Shown here: piece after piece, positions 36,500 through 46,404 of the stretch
Layout of the letters: each line of letters starts with the position of its first letter
How positions within the stretch are numbered: the stretch's first letter is position 1
NCBI GenBank assembly: GCA_902729315.2
Contig: LR746276.1
Span: 2,124,169-2,188,168, forward strand
Length of the DNA: 64,000 bases
From: Spirodela intermedia
Taxonomy: Eukaryota; Streptophyta; Magnoliopsida; Alismatales; Araceae
Direction: 5' to 3'
Notes under the pieces: generated by a model
Databases searched by the model: none
What the model saw: only the letters and a program-made list of their open reading frames with translations
What the model was told of the DNA's origin: nothing
Program-made: the position numbers and the translations under genes

Positions 36500-37295
36500 G
36501 AGGATGAAGATCCCTAACACGTGCTCCACCTCAATCTAGCTCTTCTCCATCAGGTGACAACTACTAGAGAGTAATAAAATCGTCATTTTTCTATTCTATT
36601 AAGTGATAGTCACTGGAGATGATTCAATGACCTATTTCATTGATCTTTAGACTTCACAAGAAGATCTAGAGATTGCCTATGTCATTCTTGTCCAAGGAGA
36701 GTTTGTGAGGACATAGACATTACACAACAATCCTCTTGAACGTTTAAAATTTCAATGCATTGTCGACGCATCACCGTCGTAACATCGAAACTTTGCCTTT
36801 ATTACTTTCAACTTAACTTTTGCTTCATTTAGAGATAATTTGTATGATTTAAAATTTTCAAACTACTTTTCATTCAATAATGATTCTTTCGACTTTTATA
36901 GATTTTAATTTGACCAATTAAATCATCTGTAATCACTTATATAAGAATGATCAGGTAGAACTTTGTTTTTACCCGATTTGCATTCACACCCTTATTCTTG
37001 ACATCTGCACCCTTATTTATCTTTTTTTCATAAATTTTAAATATATTACATTTTTATTTCTTAGTATAATTTTTTTAAAAAATCGTATTCTTTGAGAAAA
37101 GTTTTGAAATATTATCTAATATTATATTACATCCTTGTGATTGATCTGAAAAATTTCTACTAATTTTGAAACTTTTATTGAATTATAATTGATACATTTA
37201 TTTTAGAAATACTTCTAAATATATGAAAGTTACTATTTTCTAGTTTTATAAATTTTAAATTTGACTGATTTACTATACAACGACTAAGTTACATC
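36500..37295 (+). repeat. Right partial LTR of the gypsy remnant
   Basis: Aligns with the 3' half of the left LTR (from about 30957 to 31760) in the same orientation and ends ACATCA at 37295. The first half of the LTR is missing, so the integrase/LTR junction was lost in one deletion. Confidence 0.7.
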
Positions 37296-40010
37296 ACTTA
37301 CCATTATTTCTCTCTCCTGATTAGTCATTCACATTTCTCCCTCCTGTCTCGTGAGGCCTTTCTCTTTCTCCATCTCACATGAAATTTCTCTCTCTCTCGC
37401 TCTTTCTCTTGACGATCTCCCTTTTTCTTTCTGTGTATTTTGTGAGAGATCTCCTCTCTCTCTTTTGTGAGAGCTTTCTCTTTTTCTTCCTCTCTTTTCT
37501 CCTTCCCTTCACTTCCCTTCCTTTATTCGTCTCACCTCACCCTTCTATTTTCTTAGTTATGTCAAATAGTGATAAAAAGATTGCTCTATATAAAAACTAA
37601 ATTAATTTTTCACGACAGATTAATCAATTTCCTTCTATTCTACCTGAGACCTATATTTATACTGATATCTTATTAAGTCTTAGTTATAAATATTATTATA
37701 TGATTTGCATTGAAACACAATGACAAGTATACATTATCTTTTTAAGTGATGGCTTGCTAGCTGGCAGTGATATTTTTATATTTTATTCTTATATTTTTTT
37801 AATTCTAAAAAAATATGCTATCTTTTAACTTCAGACTTCATAATTTAACAATATATTACGACATTTATTCTGTAAGTTAACACAAAATAATAAAATATTT
37901 AAAACACAAAAATCTAGCTTTAATAAGTACCCTTAACTTTGAATTTTCCTAGTCCTTAGTAATAAACAAAAGACTTACAAAGTTAAAACTATTTATTATT
38001 ATTAATTTTTAACTTAAATCGTTTTTTTTCTTATTTTTCCAATAGAGATGTTATTCAAATAATTATTTAGATATTGATGTGATTCAAAATAGTTAATTAC
38101 AAGATCAAAAAAAAATGATTCTATATCCAAATGAACTATTCCAAACAAATTGATTTTAACTTTCATTCTCCTCATTGTATGAATTCAACATCTTTCATTT
38201 TCGACAATCACTAATTTAATGATCAAAAGTTTACTTAAGTTTTCTAACTATTTTCAGTATTTTCTTTCAGATTCGTGCACCCAAGTAACATATTCTATTT
38301 TTTTATTATTATTAATATTACAAACATCATAGGTAAATAGCTTTCCTCATACTCTTTTTCATGTCTAAGTTTCACAGATGGAAAATCTCCATAGGATAAG
38401 TAAAAAATCTTCATAGAAGTATTTGCACTCACTTTTCTTAATCTTGTTTTAATCTTCCATATGAAAAGTCTCTATGAGACAAGTGAGAAATCCCCATATA
38501 TATTTTTTTTGTGAGTTGGGTCTTACATTCTACCATATGATGATTATATATATATATAGATATATGTAAGACAAATGGTCAACTACTTGGGATTCCTCAT
38601 GGCATGAATTTCTAGTTTGCAATAGTTTTTATATAATTTCAACCTTTCACATCTAATTTCAAGATTCTTACTAATTCAAAATGTGAATTCATAACATATG
38701 GAACATGGTCATCAATATATATTATGAAAATATTTCATCCATCAATGTATTCTAATTTTTTTTTCTATCCCTTGAAGTCACTAAATCTAACACACTTTAA
38801 CCTTCATACTTAAATGAATTTACCATACTATAGGAAAGATGTAGAAATATATGAATTCATGAAATTCTTGAAACTTACTTTCTTTTACATAAAAATATGG
38901 GCCTTAAATCTTGGAAGCTTCAGAGTTAAAGAATCAGTTTTTCTCAAAAGTTTCGAAAATAGATTTAAAGACTTTGTGCTCAATTGTTTTTCATTTTAGA
39001 TCTAGACAAATGTATTTAAAAAAATGGGTGGATATCAGCTTGTTTTGAGATGAGTAATGGATGGAAATTCATCATCAATTGCCATAATAGGTACTTGGAA
39101 ATGTTAAATAACTAGTTTGTGGTGAGTGCTATGGAGGTTTGTTTTGTAATATATTTTTCTTGTAGTGATCATATAATGTAGTTGATATGGAGTTTTTAAT
39201 TGAATCATATTCTTCAAATTAACAGAAAATAAAGCAAAACTATCATCCAACACTTTTATTAATTACAATACTTATGAGGATTAGTACTGAAGATACTACC
39301 ATAAGGGTATGATGATAATAGTATAATAATGATTGTAAATTGACTCTTTTAGATTTGTAGTCTACTTAGAAAAAATTAGAGCATTATTGACTCAAAATTA
39401 AACAAAAGAATGATGTAAAAAGTATGTACAATTGGAAATAATTTTTTATAAGGCTTAGGGTGCTGAATCAATTTATCTTACATGTTAACTATTGATAGAT
39501 GAAAAAATAGCTATTGCAAGTATAGATGCCAAGGCCTTTCAATCGTTTTTTAAGTTATTGGGGCTATTTTATTTTTCTTGTTTTACACAAGTGCTTGAGA
39601 GCTAGATGCCTTTAGCAGTAAAGATAGTGAATATGTCACTGTTGAGAAAAACGTTATTTTGTAAGTTAGGATTAAATGATTTGATAAACTATTATCTAAT
39701 TATTTTTCATATTATTTTTAATCTTTTTTATTTAAATACTAAATTTTAATATGAGGGAAAAGTCATCCCCAATCTTTGCTTTAGGTTTTTGTCCTTGGGA
39801 CTATTAATGTGTGCAACATTAATTTGTGCGTTGGGCCTTGGTTAATTCAAATTAGTTGATGAGATCCTATCACACTATGCACACTTGGAGCCAACATTTT
39901 TAGTAGGTATCTATAATGTTAACCATAAGTGAGCAACAGAAATTGCCAAGAGGAATGTTACATTAATCTTTTTGTAAGCTGAATTTTAAAAAACTAAATA
40001 AGTAAATGTG
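37296..40010. other. AT-rich spacer with a CT-rich patch
   Basis: A CT-rich patch lies at 37310-37560. The inverted repeat arm at 37750-37935 pairs with 28430-28620. I recognise no gene; short open frames here have no family features. Confidence 0.4.
37750..37935 (-). repeat. Inverted repeat arm, partner at 28430-28620
   Basis: Reverse complement of the arm at 28430-28620 with perhaps three quarters of bases matching by eye. Confidence 0.6.
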
Positions 40011-40185
40011 CAGATAGGAAATATTATTAAACAAATAAGTAAAGTAGTGCTCGATCCTCCCTCTATCTTTTCAAATTTGATCTCCATTGTTCTCTATACT
40101 TGTTTGCCAACATCATTTTCCCATTGTTCTCTTTTAGTAGGGCATCAAAGAGTAATGGTTCCAGAATTAAGATGATGTGTTTATT
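40010..40185 (+). repeat. Diverged copy of the P450 copy-3 distal 5' flank
   Basis: Shares GTTCTCTATACTTGT and TTAGTAGGGCATCA-like blocks in the same order with 58640-58800. This marks the left edge of the segment duplicated between P450 copies 2 and 3; in the copy 2 version about 3 kb of extra sequence separates it from the gene-proximal flank. Confidence 0.6.
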
Positions 40186-40799
40186 TGAATTGTATAGCTA
40201 GTTGAAATACTAATGGTGGGGGGAGGAATTGAGGGTTTTTTAAATTATGATGATTTTTTTGTTCTATGTTGATTTCCTCATAGGTCAGCCTGTGTGCTGA
40301 CACAAGAATTTGTATGCCAACTAAACAGATGCGTGTGCTGATATGCACAAGAAGGGCTGTTTGTACAAGTAATCACTCATAGTACTCTCATGAAGAAAAA
40401 AAATTATATTGATTCCTTTCTCACCCACTACTTTCAATCTCAGAAGAACATATTCTTTAGATTTTATTATTTCGCTCAATAATAGATAATGTGGGACAGA
40501 GTAAGAGGATGGAGACTATCGAAGATGGTTTTTGCTTATTCTTAGGAAATCAAAGAAGTGGTTAGAAATTAGACTTTAGATCGAATTCCAAAGAGAAGAT
40601 GTAAGAGGAGATTAATTGCACAATTCAGCTGAGAGGATCGTTTAATTACCCTTTAGGAGAACTAATTCAAGAAATCAGAGATAATTAGAACCGCATTTAA
40701 GATCACCAAGGTGTAAAGAGTGGCTATCCTATGATTCACAAAAAGTCCTAAGAGCAATGACCTTTGAATAGACCAAATTTACAAAAGGAGAGGGCTCAA

Positions 40800-41160
40800 C
40801 ATGGTAGACGTGAAGGAGGTGAAAAGTGGTGATAGATGGACAGTGAGGAGGTGGCACGGCGGCGTCGGGACGGTCGATGAGGAGGCGGGATGGTGGCAAC
40901 GAGGCGTATGGCGAGGAGGTGGAAGCAACAACGAGGCAGACGGCAAGGAGGCCGAACGGCAACAATGGGACGGACGGTGAGGAGAAGAGATGGCGGTGAC
41001 GAGGTAGACGGCGAGGAGGCAGAATGGCGACAATGAGGTGGACGGCGAGGAGGTAGAAACAGTGACAACGGGTTGGAAGGTAAGGAGGCGGAACTGCGAC
41101 TACGGTGCGAGAGAAAAGACAAGTGGGTTCGGTGACAGGGCGGATGGAAATCAGGTGGAA
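40800..41160. repeat. GC-rich imperfect minisatellite
   Basis: Variants of the word GACGGCGAGGAGG recur every few tens of bases, mixed with GGCGACAATGAGG-like words. Open frames on both strands are long but repetitive (Ser/Pro/His-rich on -, Glu/Arg/Gly-rich on +) and reflect the repeat. Confidence 0.6.
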
Positions 41161-41447
41161 CGAGGGGGCCGACAACGGAATGGAAGGACGACGAAGTGGG
41201 AGAAGAGAAAGAGAGAGATCGAGAAAATAGGGGAAGAAATAGAGGGAACGAAGGGTAAGGGATTCCGGCAGAGGAGAAGAAGAAAGAAGTGGGAAGAAGA
41301 AGGGAGAGGACGGGAGTGAGAGTGAGAGAATGTGAGAGAAAGGGAGAGACGGAAAAGAGGGAGGGAGAGGAGGCAAGAGAGAGGGGAACGAACGAAAGTG
41401 AAACGGATAGAATGAGAGAGAGATGGAGAGAGCGAGAGAGAATGGAC

Positions 41448-41480
<33 letters not shown>

Positions 41481-43234
41481 GAAGACAAGATGGGCTATTT
41501 CAAATTCCAAAAGAGTTGTCCTTTCAGATGGCATTCCATCAATTTATGAAGGAAGAGATGAATGAGAGAGAAGGTAGTTGGACGACTGGAGACACCTCTT
41601 GGGTTGAGATGATGTCTCTTGGTGGGGCGCGCCTTATTCCTCTCCTATGGACCCATTGGATGATAGGCCTTTCTCCATGGGCTCTTCTTCTTATTTTTCT
41701 TGGGCCTATTGGATAAGGTGAATCCTCTTGTTGGTCCTAAGGGATCTAATAGAGGTTGACCCAAGATTCCGATCCACCAAAGGTGGCAGTCGCTGGTTGG
41801 CTTGAATTAAATTGATCATCACATTAGGGAGGACCCTAATTCGGGCTGACCTTCTTGGGAGGAAAGGTCTTGATGTTGGTGGAGATTCTACTTGAGGTTG
41901 ATCATATTCTTGAGTTGAGATGAGTTGATTGGCTCAGTCACTCCATCAATAGACATTGGACTTAATGAGATTAGTAGCTCAAATCTTGAGTACATTTCGG
42001 TAAAAACCATTCAACACATCTTCTCCTCTTCAGCCAAGCAAGATTATAAGCACCACGTGTCCTCACTAAATGGACTCTCCTCTCACAACCCAAGGGCCTG
42101 ATGGAGATCATTGATTTACATTCAATAGTTTTTTGATTTCTAGATAGAGTTGATGAAGAAGATAGAGAAATTCACTCTTTGCTAAAACATGCAGTATGAA
42201 CATATCAATGAAATACAGTAAATTTTTGAGTTGATTAATTATTTTTCAATTGAGAATTATTCTCTTAGAGTTGGCTTTTGTCTTGTACGGGTTTCCCAAT
42301 TTTTTTGAAATTTCAGGGTTTGAGTTGACTTGTTAAAGTTTTTCCATTTACCAGAATGCATGGTTCTCATATGCAGACCCTCCAATTTTTAGCTTTTCTT
42401 ATTCTTTTAATTTTTTGAATTCAAATTGATAGAGAACAACTTGAAATTTACGTTGGCCTCAAGTCTTTAGATTTTATTTCACTTTTTGTCCATGTACTAG
42501 TCTTAGATGTCAGTGGTGAGTAAACATTTCAAATCTGAATCTTCGATTTATTCTGTATTTTCTATGACTTGATAGTTTTAGTAACTTAAAGAACATGTCT
42601 AACATCATGTGAGAAGAATCTATTGTTGATAAACACTACGAAGAAATGATTATATCATCAAAGATATAATACGGATGAAATATTCTATTTTTTTGTATGT
42701 GTCAACTCATGGATCTATATCGAAACATGCCATATGACCCTATATGACATATATTTAAGCATTTTGTATGTATACCTTTGTTGAATTTGTTATTATTTAT
42801 TTTCAAATTTATAAGGTTGGAAATAACCTAATATCAAGGATGAAGACTTTGAATTTAAACATTAGACCTGAAACCATAATAATTGGACCAATAATTTAAT
42901 GTGTGTTTAATGAAATCTGGCTTTTGTATATGTTAACATCATAGGGATTATAAGTTAAAAAATGAATAATGATTCAGTTTCATATTTTCTTGAATCTAAA
43001 CATGAGTTAGTGACTTTAAAATAATTTTATATCTATAGTCAGTGGAACTAGGTGAATCAACAATGTTTTCCTATTATAGTCTGCTCTTATTGACTACCTT
43101 AGAGAGGCCAATATTGACATTTAAAAATGGCATTGATGACTATATATTGATGACCACCTTCTTTCATTTTTATTATGATTTTTTCTTAGAAATCTAGATC
43201 CAGAAGTTGACTTCTTTTAAGTTATTTATGAAGA

Positions 43235-43246
<12 letters not shown>

Positions 43247-43275
<29 letters not shown>
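43247..43275. repeat. (TA)n microsatellite
   Basis: TA dinucleotide run bordered by ACATACATACAT on the left and GTATGT on the right, just before the P450-flank homology block. Confidence 0.9.
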
Positions 43276-43280
<5 letters not shown>

Positions 43281-43319
43281 TAGGAAACTCCAATGGAGCT
43301 GTGAACCCCATGCTGCATA

Positions 43320-44063
43320 TGATTTAGCCCAAAAGCTGTTGTCAAATGAAGAATGGAAGGTTTTTGACCTAGGTGGAGGAATTAATAAGATCTATGTTGA
43401 AAGGCCTAGAAAGTAATAGAATGAAGTACAACAAAGTTTTAAACCAACTCAAGTGAATCAGAGACTCAAGAGACGTGAAGACTTTATTTCACCCAAATTC
43501 AACTTCAAATGCCCCCCTAACAGATATGGTAACATGTTTAAGGAGCCTAAATCTTAAATTCACACATTTTATTCATGTAAAATAATCTCCCTATTCTATT
43601 TAGGGCATTCCTATTTTGTTAGGGGCGTTCTAATAGAATCCTTCTTTTTCATAAGAAAGTTTAATTCATTTTTTTCCAAATTTTCTAGGATCATAATATA
43701 TTTTCTTTTTTATAGGTTAGTTATAACTAATTTTCAGCCTATAAATAGTGACTCCCTTAGCTCCAGAAGAAGGCATATTTTTATCAATCAATCTCGAGTT
43801 CTCTTCTTTTTTGGAGGTTCTCTCTTTCCACTGGTGGATTTTAGTATCTTTGTGGACTTAGGAAGTCATTTTCGATCTTGTGGATTGAGTATTAACTCTT
43901 TGTGGACTCAAGGGATGAAATCTCTTCGTTATGTGATTTCAAGGCAAAGAGTTTTCAACTAATACATTTTCCTTTTAGATTCTAAGTTGTGATTTTGCTT
44001 CTAGAATACACAGTCAAAGCTGAAATGTGATCAAGTTATCAATTCTTTAAATTTTCGCTGTCA
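43320..44063. mobile_element. Probable solo LTR or other insertion in the CYP89 copy 2 promoter
   Basis: Comparison with copy 3 (59371-59475) shows that a continuous upstream block is split here by about 742 bp. TATGA occurs at both junctions (43318-43322 and 44065-44069), as expected for a 5-bp target-site duplication. Read as TG..CA the insert spans 43320-44063. It contains a TATA-like CTATAAATAGTG near 43739 and no long open frame, which fits a solo LTR. The family is not recognised. Confidence 0.6.
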
Positions 44064-44210
44064 GTATGACTACATCAGAGCATTATGCTGATCGCTTTCA
44101 AACAAGATTTTCTCGGGAGATATTTGACTGAACTAAGATATCAGAATCATAAAGAGGTGCGTGCACATCAATCTGTGTTTCTCACTGCGCCAACAAGGCC
44201 TGACGCTTGA

Positions 44211-44220
44211 TCTATATAAT
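44211..44220 (+). promoter_or_regulatory. TATA box of CYP89 copy 2
   Basis: TCTATATAAT lies 35-44 nt upstream of the ATG at 44255, at the same spacing and in the same flanking text as in copy 3. It implies a very short 5' leader of about 10-15 nt. Confidence 0.7.
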
Positions 44221-44254
44221 AATCAACCCAAGACCTCTGCTCCACAGTCAGGAG

Positions 44255-45793
44255 ATGGAGAATATGGTGCTTATCCTCATCTCTCTGGCCCTTTCCCTCT
44301 TCCTGGCTTATTTCCTCAGTCCTCTAGTCCTCAAGTTATGGCCGGAGAGCGAAAGCCTCCCCCCAGGTCCTCCGGCTTTCCCCGTCGTGGGCAACCTTCT
44401 TTGGCTACGCCACTCCTTCTACGAAATCGAGTCCGTCCTCCGGCGCCTGCGGGATACGTACGGTCCGATCGTCACTCTCCACATCGGTTTTGTTCCTGTT
44501 GTTGTCATCTCCGACGCGGACCTCGCCCACAAGATCCTCGTCCAGAGAGGCGCCCTCTTTGCTGACCGCCCCCCAACGCTGCTCGCTCTCCGGGTCCTCC
44601 ATGGGAACCAGTGCGTTGTGAGTGAGAGCCACTTTGGCCCCGCCTGGCGGGTTCTCCGCCGCAACATGACTGCGGTGATGCTCCACCCATCGCGGATCAA
44701 GGAGTTCTCACATTACCGGCGGCGGGCGGGCAGAGTTCTCATAGGCGAACTTCGCCGGCAGGCCGACAGAGGGGAGCCGGTGGTGGTGCTGGACAGCTTC
44801 CGGTACGCGATCTTTTCACTGTTGTGTTGGATGTGCTTCGGTGAGAACTTGGAGGAGAAGACCGTTCGGGAGATCCAGAGGGTTCAACACGACATCACTC
44901 TCCATTTCAACAAGGTCAACGTTTTTGTTTTCTTTCCCCGAGTGGGAAAGTATATTTTCCCGCGTCTGTGGGAGATGATCGGAGAAACGAGGCGCAGGCG
45001 GGAGGACCTTTTTGTCCCCATGATCAAAGCCCGCCGGGAGCGGATCGAAGAGGTGAACAGAAGGGGGGAAGAGAGCTTCCAGTTCTCGTACTTAGACTCG
45101 CTGCTAAACCTGGAGCTCCCCGACGAGGAGGGAAGGAGTCGAAAGCTAACAGAGGAGGAGATCATCTGCCTCTGTTCCGAGATTCTCTCCGGTGGCACCG
45201 ACACGACAGTGGCTGTGCTGCAGTCGATCATGGCGAACCTGGTGAAGCACCATGACATACAAGCGTGGGTATACGAGGAAATCTCCGCCGTCGTCGGGGA
45301 CAGGGAGGACATGGAAGAGGACGCCCTGGGCAAGCTGCCCTTTCTCAGGGCCGTGATCATGGAAGGCCTACAGCGCCACCCCCCAGCACACTTCCTCGTG
45401 TCTCATTCACCGACGGAGGACGCGACCGTGGGAGGGTACTTGATACCTCGAAGAACAACCGTCAATGTCATGGTAACGGAGATGAATTGGAACTCGAAGG
45501 TGTGGTCGGATCCAATGGAGTTCAGGCCGGAGAGATTTCTCCTCGGCGGAGAAGGTGAAGGGCTGGACATAACCTGTAGCAAGGAAATAAAGATGCTCAC
45601 TTTCGGGGCAGGAAGGAGGGCCTGCCCCGGGTTAGGTCTCGCCATGCTACACCTCGAGTACTTCGTAGCCAATATGGTGCGGGAGTTCGAGTGGACGGCG
45701 GCCAATAGGGAGGTGGACATGTCAGAACAGATGGAGTTCACTTACGTCATGAAGACACCTCTGAAGGCCACTATCCTGCCGCGCGTCAGATAA
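44255..45793 (+). CDS. CYP89: Cytochrome P450, CYP89 family, copy 2 (ExxR arginine replaced)
   Basis: Intronless open frame of 512 aa from the ATG at 44255, just after the TATA box; the in-frame codons upstream lack an ATG. MENMVLILISLALSLFLAYF is the membrane anchor and LPPGPPAFPVVGN the proline hinge. WRVLR, FRPERF and FGAGRRACPG (haem Cys 457) are intact. The I-helix reads GGTDTT at 313-318, still within the family consensus. The K-helix is odd: EGLQ at 370-373, so the ExxR arginine, one of the few near-invariant P450 residues, is Gln (codon CAG, 45371-45373). This arginine normally locks the haem-side fold, so the protein may be inactive or unstable; the frame is otherwise clean. Closely related to copy 3 in protein, promoter and 3' flank. 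The upstream region carries a 742-bp insertion. Confidence 0.92.
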   Translation: MENMVLILISLALSLFLAYFLSPLVLKLWPESESLPPGPPAFPVVGNLLWLRHSFYEIESVLRRLRDTYGPIVTLHIGFVPVVVISDADLAHKILVQRGALFADRPPTLLALRVLHGNQCVVSESHFGPAWRVLRRNMTAVMLHPSRIKEFSHYRRRAGRVLIGELRRQADRGEPVVVLDSFRYAIFSLLCWMCFGENLEEKTVREIQRVQHDITLHFNKVNVFVFFPRVGKYIFPRLWEMIGETRRRREDLFVPMIKARRERIEEVNRRGEESFQFSYLDSLLNLELPDEEGRSRKLTEEEIICLCSEILSGGTDTTVAVLQSIMANLVKHHDIQAWVYEEISAVVGDREDMEEDALGKLPFLRAVIMEGLQRHPPAHFLVSHSPTEDATVGGYLIPRRTTVNVMVTEMNWNSKVWSDPMEFRPERFLLGGEGEGLDITCSKEIKMLTFGAGRRACPGLGLAMLHLEYFVANMVREFEWTAANREVDMSEQMEFTYVMKTPLKATILPRVR

Positions 45794-46404
45794 TAAGACG
45801 CAGATCTTGTAGCCGATGCTGGTTGTCTCTGTTGGGTGGTCATCTGGAAGGGATACCGTTGGCCTTGATTCTGGTGTAATGTGTTAGATGAGGGCTTGTC
45901 AGATCTTGGTTAATAGGCTTGTCACGTCTTGGTCGTTATATTTATGGACTTACCAAGAAGTGACAAGCCTATTAACCAAGATCATGACATTGTGTTGTAA
46001 ACTAAATGATCAGACTAATTGGGTTTGAGTGCAACTAGAATGCAATGAAATGATTATCTCATGATGTATTTACAGATAGCATACAAGTCCAAAAAATAAC
46101 ATTTATACAAAAAAATATTTTTACCATAAAAAACTTCCTTTAACATTATACAAAACAACCCAAAAAATGTTTTTCACATTTTGCATCTAAAAACTTTAGT
46201 GAAGATTAAATGGATTTATATTACCTCTATGACATGATTGCAAATTCGAAAGAGACCTATATAGGGTAAATATAAAGTTGGAATGAACATTCTATGTCCA
46301 TGGTTGAATTCTCCAACTTTGATATTAATCTTATTGTGAATTAGCCTCTAATAAACTTTGTTAGGTCTTTAGGGTTTCATAATAAGGATAACACTATCTG
46401 ATAC
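45794..46404. other. 3' flank of CYP89 copy 2
   Basis: The first about 110 bp match the copy 3 3' flank (GGGATAC-GTTGGC, GATTCTG-TATAATGT blocks). A perfect 24-bp inverted repeat follows at 45902-45983. The rest is AT-rich and unrecognised. Confidence 0.55.
45902..45983. repeat. Perfect 24-bp inverted repeat (hairpin)
   Basis: The left arm, 45902-45925, is the exact reverse complement of the right arm, 45960-45983. The 34-nt loop has a further CTTGGT/ACCAAG pairing. It lies 109 bp after the P450 stop and has no equivalent in copy 3. Confidence 0.9.

Larger units (their letters stand above)
40186..43280. other. Insert-like region in the copy 2 upstream flank
   Basis: Sequence with no counterpart in the shorter copy 3 flank. 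It contains a GC-rich imperfect minisatellite (40800-41160), a GA-rich stretch with a GA run at 41449-41474, and AT-rich DNA to a (TA) run at 43247-43275. No protein family is recognisable, so the type of insert is unknown. Confidence 0.4.

Noticed and set aside
40729-41534. Long Ser/Pro/Leu-rich frames on the minus strand
   Set aside because: Produced by the minisatellite and GA/CT tracts; no start context, domain or splice partner.
44207-44254. Sixteen extra N-terminal residues on CYP89 copy 2
   Set aside because: No ATG in that stretch; it overlaps the TATA box, and the ATG at 44255 lines up with the copy 3 start.
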